The notes under the pieces: generated by a model | What the model was told of the DNA's origin: nothing | Seen by the model: only the letters and a program-made list of their open reading frames with translations | Database searches by the model: none | Translations under genes and position numbers: made by a program | DNA from: Verrucomicrobiales bacterium | GTDB lineage: Bacteria > Verrucomicrobiota > Verrucomicrobiia > Limisphaerales > CAIMTB01 | NCBI GenBank assembly: GCA_016795425.1 | Contig: JAEUHG010000265.1 | Coordinates: 1-64,000 of the forward strand | Length of the DNA stretch: 64,000 nt | Direction: 5' to 3' | Shown: piece after piece, positions 33,342 through 43,103 of the stretch | Layout of the letters: every line of letters begins with the position of its first letter | How positions within the stretch are numbered: position 1 is the stretch's first letter

Positions 33342-34025
33342 TCAAGGCTGGGCTTCACCGCGCAGCATCCCGGCGAGAATGGCGACTCCCGCCGAGGTCC
33401 CCAGTCGGGTCGCCCCGGCTTCGATCATGGCCAGCGCAGTGGCGGTGTCACGAATACCTCCCGAGGCCTTCACGCCCATCCGGAGCGGCACCATGGATCG
33501 CAGCAACCGGACATCCTCCAGCGTGGCCCCGCCGGATCCGAACCCGGTCGACGTCTTCACCATCGCCGCACCCGCATCCATGCACGCCTGACAGGCCAGG
33601 ATCTTCTCCTCCCGGGTCAGCAGGCAACATTCGAGGATGACCTTCACCTTGGCGGCCCCAGCGACCCGCACCACCTCGGCGATCTCCTGTCGCACCGCGT
33701 CGCGGGCACCGTCCTTTAACATTCCCACCGACATCACCAGATCCAATTCATCGGCCCCATCGCCCACGCCGCTTTCCGCCTCAGCCAGTTTCGCCTTGGT
33801 ACTCATTGCGCCCAAGGGAAAGCCCACCACCGCGGCAACCTTGACGGAACTTCCCCTGACACATTGCCGCGCCAGTGCCACCCGGCCTCCATTGACACAG
33901 ACCGAATAGAAGCCCGACTGCAGGGCCTCGGCGCAAAGCTTCTCGATGTCGCGCCGGGTCGCGTCCGCCTTGAGCAACGTATGGTCAATGAACCGGGCCA
34001 TTTCCCGGGGTGAAGCGGGTTGCAT
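33342..34025 (-). CDS. deoC: Deoxyribose-phosphate aldolase
   Basis: 227 residues, class I aldolase TIM barrel. The Schiff-base lysine sits in MVKTSTGFG. HTLLKADAT, VCVNGGRVALA, AAVVGFPLGAMSTKAK and GVKASGGIRD complete the family. It cleaves deoxyribose-5-phosphate to glyceraldehyde-3-phosphate and acetaldehyde in deoxynucleoside catabolism. ATG 34025 (MQPASPREMARFIDHTLL) was chosen; ATG 34061 adds 12 residues. It ends 33 bp from the convergent nucleotidyltransferase gene. Confidence 0.94.
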   Translation of the reverse strand: MQPASPREMARFIDHTLLKADATRRDIEKLCAEALQSGFYSVCVNGGRVALARQCVRGSSVKVAAVVGFPLGAMSTKAKLAEAESGVGDGADELDLVMSVGMLKDGARDAVRQEIAEVVRVAGAAKVKVILECCLLTREEKILACQACMDAGAAMVKTSTGFGSGGATLEDVRLLRSMVPLRMGVKASGGIRDTATALAMIEAGATRLGTSAGVAILAGMLRGEAQP

Positions 34026-34204
34026 GGCGCGAGTCTTCCCAAAGGCGGCGGCGGCGTCCATGACCCAAAACCCGCCGCCCCCGCAGGGGGACACCGCCGA
34101 CGGCATGTTTCGGCCATTTCCGCATTGCGCGGAACCAGACCGCTCCTTAACGCTGAGGCACCGACTGCCACACGACCAGGTGTCCACTAATCACAGGAAT
34201 AGCT

Positions 34205-35236
34205 ATGGCCAACGTCTGTTATCATCCGTCGATTGAAGGCGCGCAACACGGTGCCAAGAGCCTGCCGGAGTTCCTCGACTACGCCAAACGAGCGGGGGCC
34301 ACCGGAGCCCAGCCCAGCAATTATATGCTCCAGGGCGGGAAACTTTTTAAATCCGCCAAGGAGATCAAAGAGACCTTCGAGTCCCGAGGCATGACTCTCG
34401 ACGGCATTTCCGCCCACTGCCCGTTCTGGGTCCACACCAGCGCCTGGACCGGCACCAAATCCGGGCACCCGTTCATCCCGCCGGAGGCGCAGGCGATGTC
34501 GCCGGAGAAGCTCGAGAAATGGGCCGAGAGTTATCTGCTCAAACTCATGGATCTCGCGGCCGACCTTGGCATCAAAGTGGTGCCGATGTTCTGGGGCGTG
34601 GCGTTCGGATGGGAACTGGCCACCGGCTATCCCTGGGGTTTCTGGAAGGGTCCCGGCTACGATCTGCTCGCCGAAGGCCAGGAGCGTTTCGTCAAAAAGA
34701 CGGCCAAATTGCGCAAGGCCGCCAATGAGCGCGGTATCAAGTTGTGCCACGAAATTCACCCGGGCACCGCCGCCATGTGCGCCGACGACTTTCACCTGCT
34801 CGTCCAGATTTGCGACGGCGATGCCTGCCTCGCGGTCAATGCCGATCCTTCCCACTGCTGGGAGGGCGAATCCTCCGAGACCCGCTTCCTTTCCGTGGCC
34901 CAGCGCATCTACGCGGCGCACGTCAAAAACCACACGGTCCGACCCGGCCTCCCCCTCCGCGCCATGCAGCCGGATTGGCCGAAGCGCGGAATGCAATTCA
35001 CCGACCTTCCCAGCGGCGACCTCAATATGTCGCGCTACGTCGAGATGCTCATCCTCGCGGGTTACCCGCGCCGCTATTGCGACCTCATGGGCACCAAAAC
35101 GGCCCCGCTGGTCGTCGAAGCGGAAAGCGCCCACCGCGATCTGGATGCCACCAGCGCCAATGGCATCGCCTTCGTCCGCGACCATCTGTGCTTCCCGGTG
35201 GCTGGCGGCTCATTTGAGGACGGCATGGGCGCATAG
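34205..35236 (+). CDS. Sugar phosphate isomerase/epimerase (TIM barrel)
   Basis: 343 residues, cytoplasmic (no signal). The xylose-isomerase-like/AP-endonuclease-2 fold is indicated by WAESYLLKLMDLAADLGIKVVPMFWG, KLCHEIHPGTAAMCADDF, VNADPSHCWWEG-type DPSHCWEG and AAHVKNHTV, supplying the Glu, Asp and His metal ligands. Enzymes of this group act on sugars, inositols or keto acids. The ATG is preceded by AGGA seven bases upstream. A terminator follows at 35272. It is divergent from deoC with about 180 bp between. Confidence 0.85.
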   Translation: MANVCYHPSIEGAQHGAKSLPEFLDYAKRAGATGAQPSNYMLQGGKLFKSAKEIKETFESRGMTLDGISAHCPFWVHTSAWTGTKSGHPFIPPEAQAMSPEKLEKWAESYLLKLMDLAADLGIKVVPMFWGVAFGWELATGYPWGFWKGPGYDLLAEGQERFVKKTAKLRKAANERGIKLCHEIHPGTAAMCADDFHLLVQICDGDACLAVNADPSHCWEGESSETRFLSVAQRIYAAHVKNHTVRPGLPLRAMQPDWPKRGMQFTDLPSGDLNMSRYVEMLILAGYPRRYCDLMGTKTAPLVVEAESAHRDLDATSANGIAFVRDHLCFPVAGGSFEDGMGA

Positions 35237-35271
35237 CCCGGCGCAGTTCCCAAAGCCCAACGGCTTTACCC

Positions 35272-35304
35272 AACCGGCGCCTGCCCATGGCGCCGGTTTT
35301 TTTT
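35272..35304 (+). terminator. Rho-independent terminator
   Basis: AACCGGCGCC (35272-35281) and GGCGCCGGTT (35289-35298) form a perfect 10-bp stem with a 7-nt loop, followed by a run of eight T's overlapping the stem end. It terminates the isomerase gene. Confidence 0.93.
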
Positions 35305-35329
35305 CCATTTTCGATCTACCATTTCCAAG

Positions 35330-36595
35330 TCAGGCCGTCCTGCCCTGCGTCGCTGCCCACGCTTTCAAGGCGCCCTCGCGCTCCACCAACGTCGGGTGCG
35401 AGTAGTGGAAGCCGCTGTACCACGGGTGCGGCGTCAAATTGGCGAGGTTCTTTTCGTGCAGCTTTCTCAACCCCGTGATTCCAGGCGCCGCATCCCCAAC
35501 CGCCGTGGCCGCGAACGCGTCCGCTTCATACTCGAACTTCCTCGACAAGACATTGCCCAAAGGTGTCAGCCAGAAGGTCCCCACGTCCGACAGGAGGCCG
35601 AACAACAGGAACGCCACCGGCATCGCCGGCGTCGCGAACCCAAAAGCCGCATAGAACCAGCTCTGTTCGGCCAGCCACGCCAGACAGGCAAAACCAGCCA
35701 ACGTCGAGAGAGTCGACCACGCCATCAGCTTGGGAACGTGTCGTAGCCGGAAATGGCCAATCTCATGAGCCAGAACGGATTCGATCTCCGCCTCGGACAA
35801 TTGGTTCATCAAGGTGTCGAATAAGACGATTTTTCGGAACCGGCCGAGCCCGGTGAAGAACGCATTGGCGTGTCGCGATCGACGACTGCCATCCATCACT
35901 TCAATGGCTCGCGCCCGAAATCCCGTTCTCGCCGCCAAGGCCAGCAAACGGTCCTTCAGCGGACCTTCCGGCAATGGCTGGAACTTGTTGAACAACGGAA
36001 GAATGACCACCGGAGCCACCACCAGCATCACCAACTGGAACACCACCAGCACGCCCCACCCCCAAACCCACCACCAACGCCCGGTCCACTCCACCAATCC
36101 CAACAGCAATGCCAACAAAGGAATGCCGATTCCCGCACCCAATACCAAACCCTTCAGCCGGTCCATCCACCACGTCGCCTGGGTCGTCGTGTTGAATCCA
36201 AACCGTTCCTCCAGGCGGAACTGCACCCACCAGTCCAAAGGCAAACCCGTCAACGACAACAGCGTCACGGCTGCAAATAGCCCCGCCGCCGATGCCCAGA
36301 TGCCGTCCCCCACCCAGGTCGTCCACGCCTGCCAACCCGCCGGCAATCCACCGCTGTACAGCACGCCCACAAGGACCACCATCGACCACCCCAACTCGAT
36401 CGCCGTCATGCGCGCCTTGGCCAAAGTGTACGCCACCGACTTCGCGTACGTGGCGGCATCGATGGTGTCGCGAAACGCCTCGGGGACCGAACTCGCGTGC
36501 GCCCGAACCGAAGCGACGTTCAGCCGCTCCAATCCATTCAGGACGAGCCAGCGCACGACCATCAACACCAGGAATAGGGTGGCAAACCAATGCAT
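35330..36595 (-). CDS. Ste24-like M48 membrane metalloprotease
   Basis: 421 residues. The CAAX-protease N-terminal region (M48_N) has several transmembrane helices, followed by the M48 catalytic core with the zinc motif HEIGH at residues 277-281 and the third ligand in the KFEYEADAFAATAVG stretch. Homologs trim isoprenylated peptides in eukaryotes; bacterial members (HtpX-like, Ste24-like) act in membrane protein quality control. ATG 36595 (MHWFATLFLVLMVV) was chosen over a longer frame to 36721 that overlaps the divergent gene. Confidence 0.92.
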   Translation of the reverse strand: MHWFATLFLVLMVVRWLVLNGLERLNVASVRAHASSVPEAFRDTIDAATYAKSVAYTLAKARMTAIELGWSMVVLVGVLYSGGLPAGWQAWTTWVGDGIWASAAGLFAAVTLLSLTGLPLDWWVQFRLEERFGFNTTTQATWWMDRLKGLVLGAGIGIPLLALLLGLVEWTGRWWWVWGWGVLVVFQLVMLVVAPVVILPLFNKFQPLPEGPLKDRLLALAARTGFRARAIEVMDGSRRSRHANAFFTGLGRFRKIVLFDTLMNQLSEAEIESVLAHEIGHFRLRHVPKLMAWSTLSTLAGFACLAWLAEQSWFYAAFGFATPAMPVAFLLFGLLSDVGTFWLTPLGNVLSRKFEYEADAFAATAVGDAAPGITGLRKLHEKNLANLTPHPWYSGFHYSHPTLVEREGALKAWAATQGRTA

Positions 36596-36672
36596 GGAAA
36601 AGCGCCATAAGCTCTGGCGCCGGACGCGACTTTGGACCTTGGCTCGGGCAGGGCGCAAGGTAACGTCCATCC

Positions 36673-37482
36673 GTGCCGCCGGCCGCAACCCACCCGCCCC
36701 TTGAACATTTTCTCGCGACACTCGCCGAGGAACGGACCTGGGGCCAAGTGCTCGTGCGGCGAGTTGGCGATGGCTTCGAACTCTGCCATCTCGACGACCG
36801 TTCCGCCGACCGTGAGTCCCTTCGCCTCGTCGAGGTTGCCGATCTCAGGGCTGTGGCGGAACGCGATGTCGATGGCGGCTTTAGGCCGCTGAAGTCGGCC
36901 CCTACCCTGGTGCGCGGCTGGCGCTGCTGTCCCGCCACACCGGACGCCTTGAAGGATGCCCTACACCATCTTTACCCCGGTTCATTGCCGGATTGGTGGG
37001 CCGCCCTCACCGGCCGCGCCGTACCCGTCCACCTCGCCGATGTGGCTCTTCGACAATTGGGTCAAGGCCGCGTGCTTTGCTCTTTGACAGGCCCAGCCCT
37101 GGCTGCGGTCATTCGCGCCGCCTGTGCGCCCACTGCATGCGTCCGGCAACGACGCTGGAACGCCGCGGGCATCTCCCCGGACGGGGCCGAAGGCAAAAGC
37201 GTCATTCCCTGCCTCGAGCCCTGCGCCCTGTGGCTTAGCTTCGCCAAACATTGCGCCCGGATTGAGGAATCCAACAAGGTGCCCTTCAGCTTGGCACCGG
37301 CCGAAATCGCCACCGCCATGGCCGCCCTGCGCCAGGCCTCGAGACAGGTCGAGAAAGGCATCCGCGCCGGCGACACCTGCCACCCCTTACACCCGCTCCA
37401 GATCGCGCGACTGCTCGATCGTCACGCCTCCGTCTGGTCGCACGCCTCAGAAATCGATAACTCCCCTCATGATGAAGCCTGA
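36673..37482 (+). CDS. Conserved hypothetical protein, possible DR2241-like [4Fe-4S] protein
   Basis: 269 residues with a GTG start. No signal peptide. Cysteines are spaced C151-x4-C156-x23-C180-x3-C184-x9-C194 (PCLEPCALWLSFAKHC), a pattern like the 4Fe-4S C-terminal domain of DR2241-family proteins. The N-terminal half is helical with no recognised motif. The TlpA-like lipoprotein gene overlaps its 3' end by 14 bp, so the two genes are probably coupled. The DR2241 assignment rests on cysteine spacing only. Confidence 0.5.
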   Translation: MPPAATHPPLEHFLATLAEERTWGQVLVRRVGDGFELCHLDDRSADRESLRLVEVADLRAVAERDVDGGFRPLKSAPTLVRGWRCCPATPDALKDALHHLYPGSLPDWWAALTGRAVPVHLADVALRQLGQGRVLCSLTGPALAAVIRAACAPTACVRQRRWNAAGISPDGAEGKSVIPCLEPCALWLSFAKHCARIEESNKVPFSLAPAEIATAMAALRQASRQVEKGIRAGDTCHPLHPLQIARLLDRHASVWSHASEIDNSPHDEA

Positions 37483-38710
37483 ATGGCCGCGGTCGATATC
37501 CGCACCCTCGTTCCAACCCTTGCTGAAACTCACGGCGGCGGTCGGCGTCGCTATCGGCATCGGCCTGATCACCGGCTGCGGGGACTCGGGCGGGCCCAAA
37601 GAGTCTGCCTCGGCGGTGACGCCAGCGACACCGGCCTCGGCGCCCATTCCCGCGCCGGGCACAGTGGCCTCGCCCAACCCCATCCCCACCAACGCTAGCC
37701 CAGCCGATAAAGCCTGGGCCGCATTCGAGGAAAAATTGCGCACCCCACCCGCGCCACCCGCAGAATGGGCCACCCAGCCGCCGGACGATGAGGCGCGCGC
37801 GAACTTTCAAAAATCCCGCGGCCAGGCCGCGGTGGCCGTCGCTGACCTCGCTCGAGATTTCTATACTCAGCACTCCACGGACGCCCGCGCGGAATCCGCT
37901 CGATGGAACGAGATGCAGCTGCTCAACGCCGCCGTCCAACTAGGCTACACCAACCCGTTGCCCCGCCTTGAGGGCCTTGAGAAGTCCCGCGCCGAAAATC
38001 CTGCCACCACCGAGGAGGAACGTTTCGGAATCGCCATGGCCTCGGCGCAACGCAGCGCCGAGATGCTCCTGCCCCAAGGTGAAAAAGTCGCCCAGGAATC
38101 GATGATCAAGGCCATGAGAGTGGTCATCACCCAGTTTCCCCAACGGCCGGAGCCGTACCAGATCATCCTCGGCGCCGCCGCCTACTCCTCGGCGGAAGAA
38201 GCACGCGCCACCGCCCAATCGTTTCTCACGAATAACGCCCCGGAAGTTGTCCAAGCGGCCGCCAAATCCCTCCTCGCCAAACTCGATCGCATCGACAAAC
38301 CGCTCGAGCTCAAGTTCACCGCGGTCGATGGAAAGGAGTTCGACCTCGCCAACCTCAAAGGAAAAGTCGTTCTGGTCGATTTCTGGGCCACCTGGTGCGG
38401 ACCTTGCATCGCCGAATTGCCCAAGGTCAAAGCCGCCTACGCCCGACTCCAACCTCTCGGTTTTGAAATCGTCGGCATCAGTTTCGACCAGGAAAAGGAG
38501 GCGCTCACGAAATTCGTCCAACGGGAGAACATGACCTGGCCTCAGTTCTTCGACGGCAAAGGCTGGGGCAACCAGTTTGGACAAGCCTTTGGAATCGAAA
38601 GCATTCCGACCATGTGGCTGGTCGATAAGAATGGCATCCTGCGCGACCAGAACGCTCGCGAAGACCTGGAAGCGAAGGTCTCCAAACTGCTGGAAGAGGC
38701 CGCCAAATAG
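37469..38710 (+). CDS. TlpA-type thioredoxin lipoprotein
   Basis: 413 residues. A lipoprotein signal (ending GLITGC, Cys about residue 36) is followed by a low-complexity Ala/Pro linker, a helical middle domain (about 80-270) and a C-terminal TlpA/ResA-type thioredoxin domain with WCGPC at Cys310/Cys313, plus GFEIVGISFD and GIESIPTMWLVD with its cis-Pro. Membrane-anchored TlpA proteins reduce cysteines in cytochrome c or copper-centre assembly. The octaheme cytochrome gene is 1.7 kb downstream. The start overlaps the upstream gene by 14 bp; ATG 37472 is equally possible. Confidence 0.9.
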   Translation: MMKPEWPRSISAPSFQPLLKLTAAVGVAIGIGLITGCGDSGGPKESASAVTPATPASAPIPAPGTVASPNPIPTNASPADKAWAAFEEKLRTPPAPPAEWATQPPDDEARANFQKSRGQAAVAVADLARDFYTQHSTDARAESARWNEMQLLNAAVQLGYTNPLPRLEGLEKSRAENPATTEEERFGIAMASAQRSAEMLLPQGEKVAQESMIKAMRVVITQFPQRPEPYQIILGAAAYSSAEEARATAQSFLTNNAPEVVQAAAKSLLAKLDRIDKPLELKFTAVDGKEFDLANLKGKVVLVDFWATWCGPCIAELPKVKAAYARLQPLGFEIVGISFDQEKEALTKFVQRENMTWPQFFDGKGWGNQFGQAFGIESIPTMWLVDKNGILRDQNAREDLEAKVSKLLEEAAK

Positions 38711-38904
38711 GCCCCGCGCGCCCCGCGCCGAGGGTCTCCGATGTGCCCGTTAAAGCACACTTCCCCCGGCCGATCCCCACGTGGTATTCCCGAACGGAAT
38801 ATCCCAGACGCTCGACCTCACCAGTCCTGTCATGCCCCGAAAATGCCGGAACCGACGTTGACGGGGTCAAACTGGGATGCTGAAGATCGTCCGATCCCAC
38901 GACT

Positions 38905-39765
38905 ATGAAGTCTGCCAACCAACTCTCCGCCTTGCCCTCGCCCGCTACAAAGGGGACGCAGCGCGCCTTTACCCTCATCGAACTGCTGGTCGTGATCGCC
39001 ATCATCGCGATCCTCGCCAGCATGCTCCTGCCAGCGCTTTCCAAAGCCAAGGACCGCGCCCAAAACACCCTCGACCTCAACAACGTCAAGCAGATCATGC
39101 TGGCGATGACGATGTATACCGGGGACAACGATGAGCTCATGCCATCGCCGGGTTGGGGTCTGACGGTCAAGTCCTGGGCGCACGGCCCCAATATGGCGAC
39201 CGCTGCTGGTGATACGCTTCCAACCCAACGGAACTACTCCAATCAGCTCGAGAAGGTGAAGACCGGGCAGCTGTACCCTTTCCTCAATACCCACCAGGTC
39301 TTCATTTGCCCCCGTGACAAGGTGGAGCAGGCAGGCCTCAAAAAGGCCCAGTTCCGCCAGCGCGACCAGAAAGTCACCAGCTACGTCATGAACGGCGCCA
39401 CCATCAGCTTCGGCGGTCTCGCCGGCTGGGATTCCCGCCTTCTCACGCACCGAATCACCGCCTTCCGCCCCACGGTCATCATCCAATGGGAAGCCGATGA
39501 AATGAAGCCGTTCTTCTTCAACGATTGCTCGAGCTACCCCGACGAAGGCATCTCGCAACGGCATGGCGGCGGCTTCGCCCCCAACGAACGCATCGATGTC
39601 AAAGGTGGCGCCGCCGCCGGCCTCATCTCCGGCACTGCCATCAATCTCAAGTACAAGAAATTCTACGAACTCGCCGGTCGCGTCGACGGCCGGGGCGCCG
39701 GTCTGAGAGACGTTCCCAACGATTTGTGGTGCGACCCGACCTCCAACCGCGGCGGAGCTCAATAA
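38905..39765 (+). CDS. Type II secretion-like pseudopilin
   Basis: 286 residues. The leader ends at a prepilin cleavage site before [20 protein letters not shown]; the helix is followed by [18 protein letters not shown], close to the paralog at 16300-17130. The large C-terminal domain carries two Cys pairs and ends in LWCDPTSN without the H-X9-DG tail. It is placed just upstream of a small lipoprotein gene on the same strand. Confidence 0.9.
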   Translation: MKSANQLSALPSPATKGTQRAFTLIELLVVIAIIAILASMLLPALSKAKDRAQNTLDLNNVKQIMLAMTMYTGDNDELMPSPGWGLTVKSWAHGPNMATAAGDTLPTQRNYSNQLEKVKTGQLYPFLNTHQVFICPRDKVEQAGLKKAQFRQRDQKVTSYVMNGATISFGGLAGWDSRLLTHRITAFRPTVIIQWEADEMKPFFFNDCSSYPDEGISQRHGGGFAPNERIDVKGGAAAGLISGTAINLKYKKFYELAGRVDGRGAGLRDVPNDLWCDPTSNRGGAQ

Positions 39766-39799
39766 ACCTTCGGGTTCGGTGCCGTTTGACCTTACCCCA

Positions 39800-40243
39800 A
39801 TGAAAACCCATCACTGGTCCTATCGCACTCTCGCGGCCCTGATCTCCGCGCTCGCCCTCGCCTTGACCGCCTGTGGCAAGAAGGAAGAGGAGGTCGCTGC
39901 CACTGAAGCGCCCGCGCAGACCACGGAAGAGGCCGCCCCCGCCGAGGAAACCGCCAGCGCTCAGGAGGAGTCCACCACCGACGACCTGGTCATCTCCCAA
40001 ATCGACGTCCAGGAAACGCTCAATGCGTCCGACAAAGCCGCCCAAGCCAAAGACTGGCAGGCCGCCACGGACAACCTGCTCAAGATCCAGTTGAGTGGTT
40101 CCATGAAGAACGATTCTGAGAGCTGGCAATACAACCGCCGGATGACCGTCCTCCAAGATCAACTCATTCAGGCTGCCGATGCCGGCGATCCCAAGGCCAA
40201 GGCCGCCATCGAACTCCTCCGCAAATCGCGGCGGGTCCGCTGA
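39800..40243 (+). CDS. Small lipoprotein, Glu/Ala-rich
   Basis: 147 residues. Lipobox ALTAC (Cys near residue 24) followed by a stretch of Lys/Glu and Ala-rich linker, then a helical segment (QETLNASDKAAQAKDWQAATDNLL) of TPR-like character. No family recognised. Placed 34 bp after the pseudopilin gene, hence possibly co-transcribed, and followed by a terminator. Confidence 0.75.
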   Translation: MKTHHWSYRTLAALISALALALTACGKKEEEVAATEAPAQTTEEAAPAEETASAQEESTTDDLVISQIDVQETLNASDKAAQAKDWQAATDNLLKIQLSGSMKNDSESWQYNRRMTVLQDQLIQAADAGDPKAKAAIELLRKSRRVR

Positions 40244-40267
40244 ACCGCGCCGTCCAACATTCACGCC

Positions 40268-40298
40268 GAGGGATACCGCATGCGGTATCCCTCTTTTG
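40268..40298 (+). terminator. Rho-independent terminator
   Basis: A perfect 13-bp inverted repeat (GAGGGATACCGCA and TGCGGTATCCCTC) followed by TTTTGCT, 24 bp after the lipoprotein stop. The palindrome has no loop bases by itself, so the central 4-6 nt would open. Confidence 0.85.
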
Positions 40299-40407
40299 CT
40301 TGGCGATGAGCCCCCCAACCCCAGCCCGACCCAACCCCATCCGTTCCAACCCTGCGTCTGACGGACTGGTCGGCATTCCTATCCCAATGGGGTGCGAGGA
40401 CAACTCC

Positions 40408-42357
40408 ATGCCAACGATATTGGCCCGCGCATGGAGATCTCTCGACCGTCACGGGTCGCTCCTGGTTTTCCGGTTGGCGCTTACCGCTCTCCTGGTCGGC
40501 AACTCCGGATGCGATCCCGCTCCACCTCCCCAAACGCCCCAATTACCTCTCCACAGCACCGCCGCCCAACCCATCGCCGATGCCGCCCCCACCGTCATCG
40601 GCCTTCCCCCATCCGTCGGCGGCCCGCCTGGATACGTCACGTCCGACTCCTGCCGCGAATGCCACACTAACGAGCATTCCTCCTGGCACGCATCCTATCA
40701 TCGGACCATGACCCAGCCGGTCACCGCGCAAACCGTGCTGGCCGACTTCAACCAGGTCACCCTCGAGACCGGTGGCGAGCGTTTCACGTTGAGCCGCACC
40801 AACGACGAACATTGGGTCGCCATCGAAGATCTCGAAGAACTCGCCACCACCCCTCAAGGACAACAGCCGCCTCCCCCGGTGCGCGTTCGCCTCGCCATGC
40901 TCACCGGCTCCCATCACATGCAGGTGTTCTGGCTCCCCGCCGGCTTCGGCAACGCCCAGATCGGCTTCCCATTCACCTGGCTCGTCCATGACCAACGCTG
41001 GGCCCCGCGCAACTCAGTCTTTATCCGCGATCCCAACGCCCCCCCACCGGTCGAAACCTGGAACATGAGTTGCATCCGGTGCCATGTCACCGCCGGACAG
41101 CCTCGTCCCCGGCCGGAACAGGAAATCTTCGAAACGCGCGTCGGCGAATTCGGCATCGCCTGCGAAGCGTGCCACGGCCCGGGGGAAAACCACGTTCAGG
41201 CCATGCGACAATTCGCCGAGACCCGCCGCTCCCAGCCCCAAACCCCTAAACCCGCCGATCTCGCCATCTCCCACCCCGCCCGTCTGGATCACGTCCGTGC
41301 CAGCCACGTCTGTGCCCAATGCCACGGCATGAAATGGTTCGATCGACACGAGGGCTGGACGGAAGACGGTTTTCGATACCGGCCCGGTGATGACTTGGAA
41401 ACCACCACGCCCATCATCCGACCCTCTCGCATCAACGATCAACCCTGGGTCCAGGCTATCCTCCAAAAACAACCTCAGCTCTTCCGCGAGTTCTTCTGGG
41501 ACGACGGCATGATCCGCGTCGCCGGTCGCGAATATAACGGACTCGTCGAAACCGCCTGCTTCCAGCGCGGCAAAATGTCCTGCCTCACCTGCCATTCGCT
41601 CCACGAGTTTGACACTCCCGACGATCAGCTTCGCCCGGAAGCCAAGGGCGATCGCATCTGTTTTTCGTGCCACCAGGAAGCGCAGTTCGCCACTCCCACG
41701 CATACTCATCACCCCGCCGGCAGCTCTGGCGCCTCCTGTTACAACTGCCACATGCCGCACACCACCTACGCCCTGCTGAAAGGCATACGGCAGCACCAAA
41801 TCGATAGCCCTCGCGCCACCACCACACTCACCACCGGACGTCCCAATGCCTGCAATCTCTGCCACCTCGATCGCAGCCTCGCCTGGACGGCGGAGAAGCT
41901 CCGGGAATGGTATCAACACCCCGTTCCCAGCCTCGGTCCGGAGCATCACACCGTGTCCGCCGCCGTGCGGCACCTCCTATCCGGCGACGCCGGACAGCGG
42001 GCACTCCTTGCCTGGCACATGGGATGGGAGCCCGCCCTGAAGACTTCCGGCTCGGAATGGCAGCCTCGCCTGCTCGCACGCCTCCTCGATGATCCCTACC
42101 CTGCCGTTCGCTACATCGCCTCGAAGGCGCTGCGCCAATACCCCGATTGGTCCACGCTGGACTATGACTTTGCCGGCGACACCGAATCCCAGCGCGCCGC
42201 ACGAAACCTCGTCCAGGCCAAGACACTTCCCGTAACCACCGCCGACAACGCCCGGCGCCAAGCCCTGCTTCTAAACATCGATGGACGTACCGATGAGACC
42301 GCCGCGTCCGCCCTGGAATCGACGCGCGATCAGCGCCCGATGCACCTCCGCGAGTAG
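40408..42357 (+). CDS. Octaheme c-type cytochrome lipoprotein
   Basis: 649 residues. A signal sequence with a lipobox-like Cys (GNSGC) near residue 33 precedes eight CxxCH heme motifs: CRECH, CIRCH, CEACH, CAQCH, CLTCH, CFSCH, CYNCH and CNLCH. Distal heme ligands could come from the many His residues, for instance in HTHHPAG. The C-terminal part (about 500-649) has no heme motif and contains HEAT-like helical repeats (LLDDPYPAVRYIASKALRQYP). This resembles multiheme cytochromes (c554/NrfA-like module with HEAT or TPR extension) widespread in this phylum and used in periplasmic electron transfer. The last 87 bp overlap the convergent LysE gene. ATG 40408 was selected at the signal. Confidence 0.88.
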   Translation: MPTILARAWRSLDRHGSLLVFRLALTALLVGNSGCDPAPPPQTPQLPLHSTAAQPIADAAPTVIGLPPSVGGPPGYVTSDSCRECHTNEHSSWHASYHRTMTQPVTAQTVLADFNQVTLETGGERFTLSRTNDEHWVAIEDLEELATTPQGQQPPPPVRVRLAMLTGSHHMQVFWLPAGFGNAQIGFPFTWLVHDQRWAPRNSVFIRDPNAPPPVETWNMSCIRCHVTAGQPRPRPEQEIFETRVGEFGIACEACHGPGENHVQAMRQFAETRRSQPQTPKPADLAISHPARLDHVRASHVCAQCHGMKWFDRHEGWTEDGFRYRPGDDLETTTPIIRPSRINDQPWVQAILQKQPQLFREFFWDDGMIRVAGREYNGLVETACFQRGKMSCLTCHSLHEFDTPDDQLRPEAKGDRICFSCHQEAQFATPTHTHHPAGSSGASCYNCHMPHTTYALLKGIRQHQIDSPRATTTLTTGRPNACNLCHLDRSLAWTAEKLREWYQHPVPSLGPEHHTVSAAVRHLLSGDAGQRALLAWHMGWEPALKTSGSEWQPRLLARLLDDPYPAVRYIASKALRQYPDWSTLDYDFAGDTESQRAARNLVQAKTLPVTTADNARRQALLLNIDGRTDETAASALESTRDQRPMHLRE

Positions 42358-43095
42358 TTGGTGCTGTTGCGAGATCGATCGACAATCTCGGGAGTCAACG
42401 GTCCCCAGACGGCGTTTCTCCGCCTGTTGCTGCCGGTGCTTCGCCAGGGCCAGAACCAATCGGCCTCCCATGAACAGGCCCGCCGCAATCAACAGAATCC
42501 CTGAAACATGCGCCGTGCGCATCAGGGTCTTGGAGGAGAATTTTCCGTGCCCCAAGGACACCGCGTAGCCCAGCTTGCTGAACCACGTCAGCGCACCGAG
42601 TCCGATCCCCACGATGGCCGAAGCCTTTGACGGCCAATCCTGATCCACCCACTCGTGCGCCACCGAGGCGGCCGCGAAAGCGATCCAGAATAACAAGGTC
42701 GCCGGATTCCCCAGCACCCGCACAAACCCCGTCATGAATGCCGTGTGCGGATGCAGCCGTTGCTCCACCAACTGCAGCGCGTGCGGTGCGGAAGGCATTT
42801 CCCGGGTCATCAGATACTTCACACCCATCGCCGTCACGACCACGAAACTGACCAACTCCATGATCGCCCGCATCAGCGCGGAGGTGAACAACTGCGCGAA
42901 TCCGGCAAAGGCAATACCCGAGTAGATCATCTCCATGATCACCGCCCCAAGCCCGACGAAGAACGCGTGCCGAAACCCGCGACGCGCACCCTCGTTGATG
43001 ATCGTTACATTGACCGGACCCACGGGAATGCAGGCCAGGTAGCCGGCTAAAAATCCGGCGCCCCACGGAATCAAAAGTGTGCCGAGGTCAGTCAT
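42271..43095 (-). CDS. LysE family translocator
   Basis: 274 residues. Six hydrophobic helices in the LysE/RhtB pattern, with the N-terminal GYLACIPVGPVNVTIINEGARRGFRHAFFVGLGA signature in place. Such proteins export amino acids or related cations. The last 50 or so codons overlap the 3' end of the cytochrome gene on the other strand and look non-essential to the transporter fold. It follows pssA with an 8-bp gap, suggesting a two-gene operon. Confidence 0.88.
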   Translation of the reverse strand: MTDLGTLLIPWGAGFLAGYLACIPVGPVNVTIINEGARRGFRHAFFVGLGAVIMEMIYSGIAFAGFAQLFTSALMRAIMELVSFVVVTAMGVKYLMTREMPSAPHALQLVEQRLHPHTAFMTGFVRVLGNPATLLFWIAFAAASVAHEWVDQDWPSKASAIVGIGLGALTWFSKLGYAVSLGHGKFSSKTLMRTAHVSGILLIAAGLFMGGRLVLALAKHRQQQAEKRRLGTVDSRDCRSISQQHQLLAEVHRALIARRFQGGRGGLIGTSIDV

Positions 43096-43103
43096 CCCAG
43101 CGA

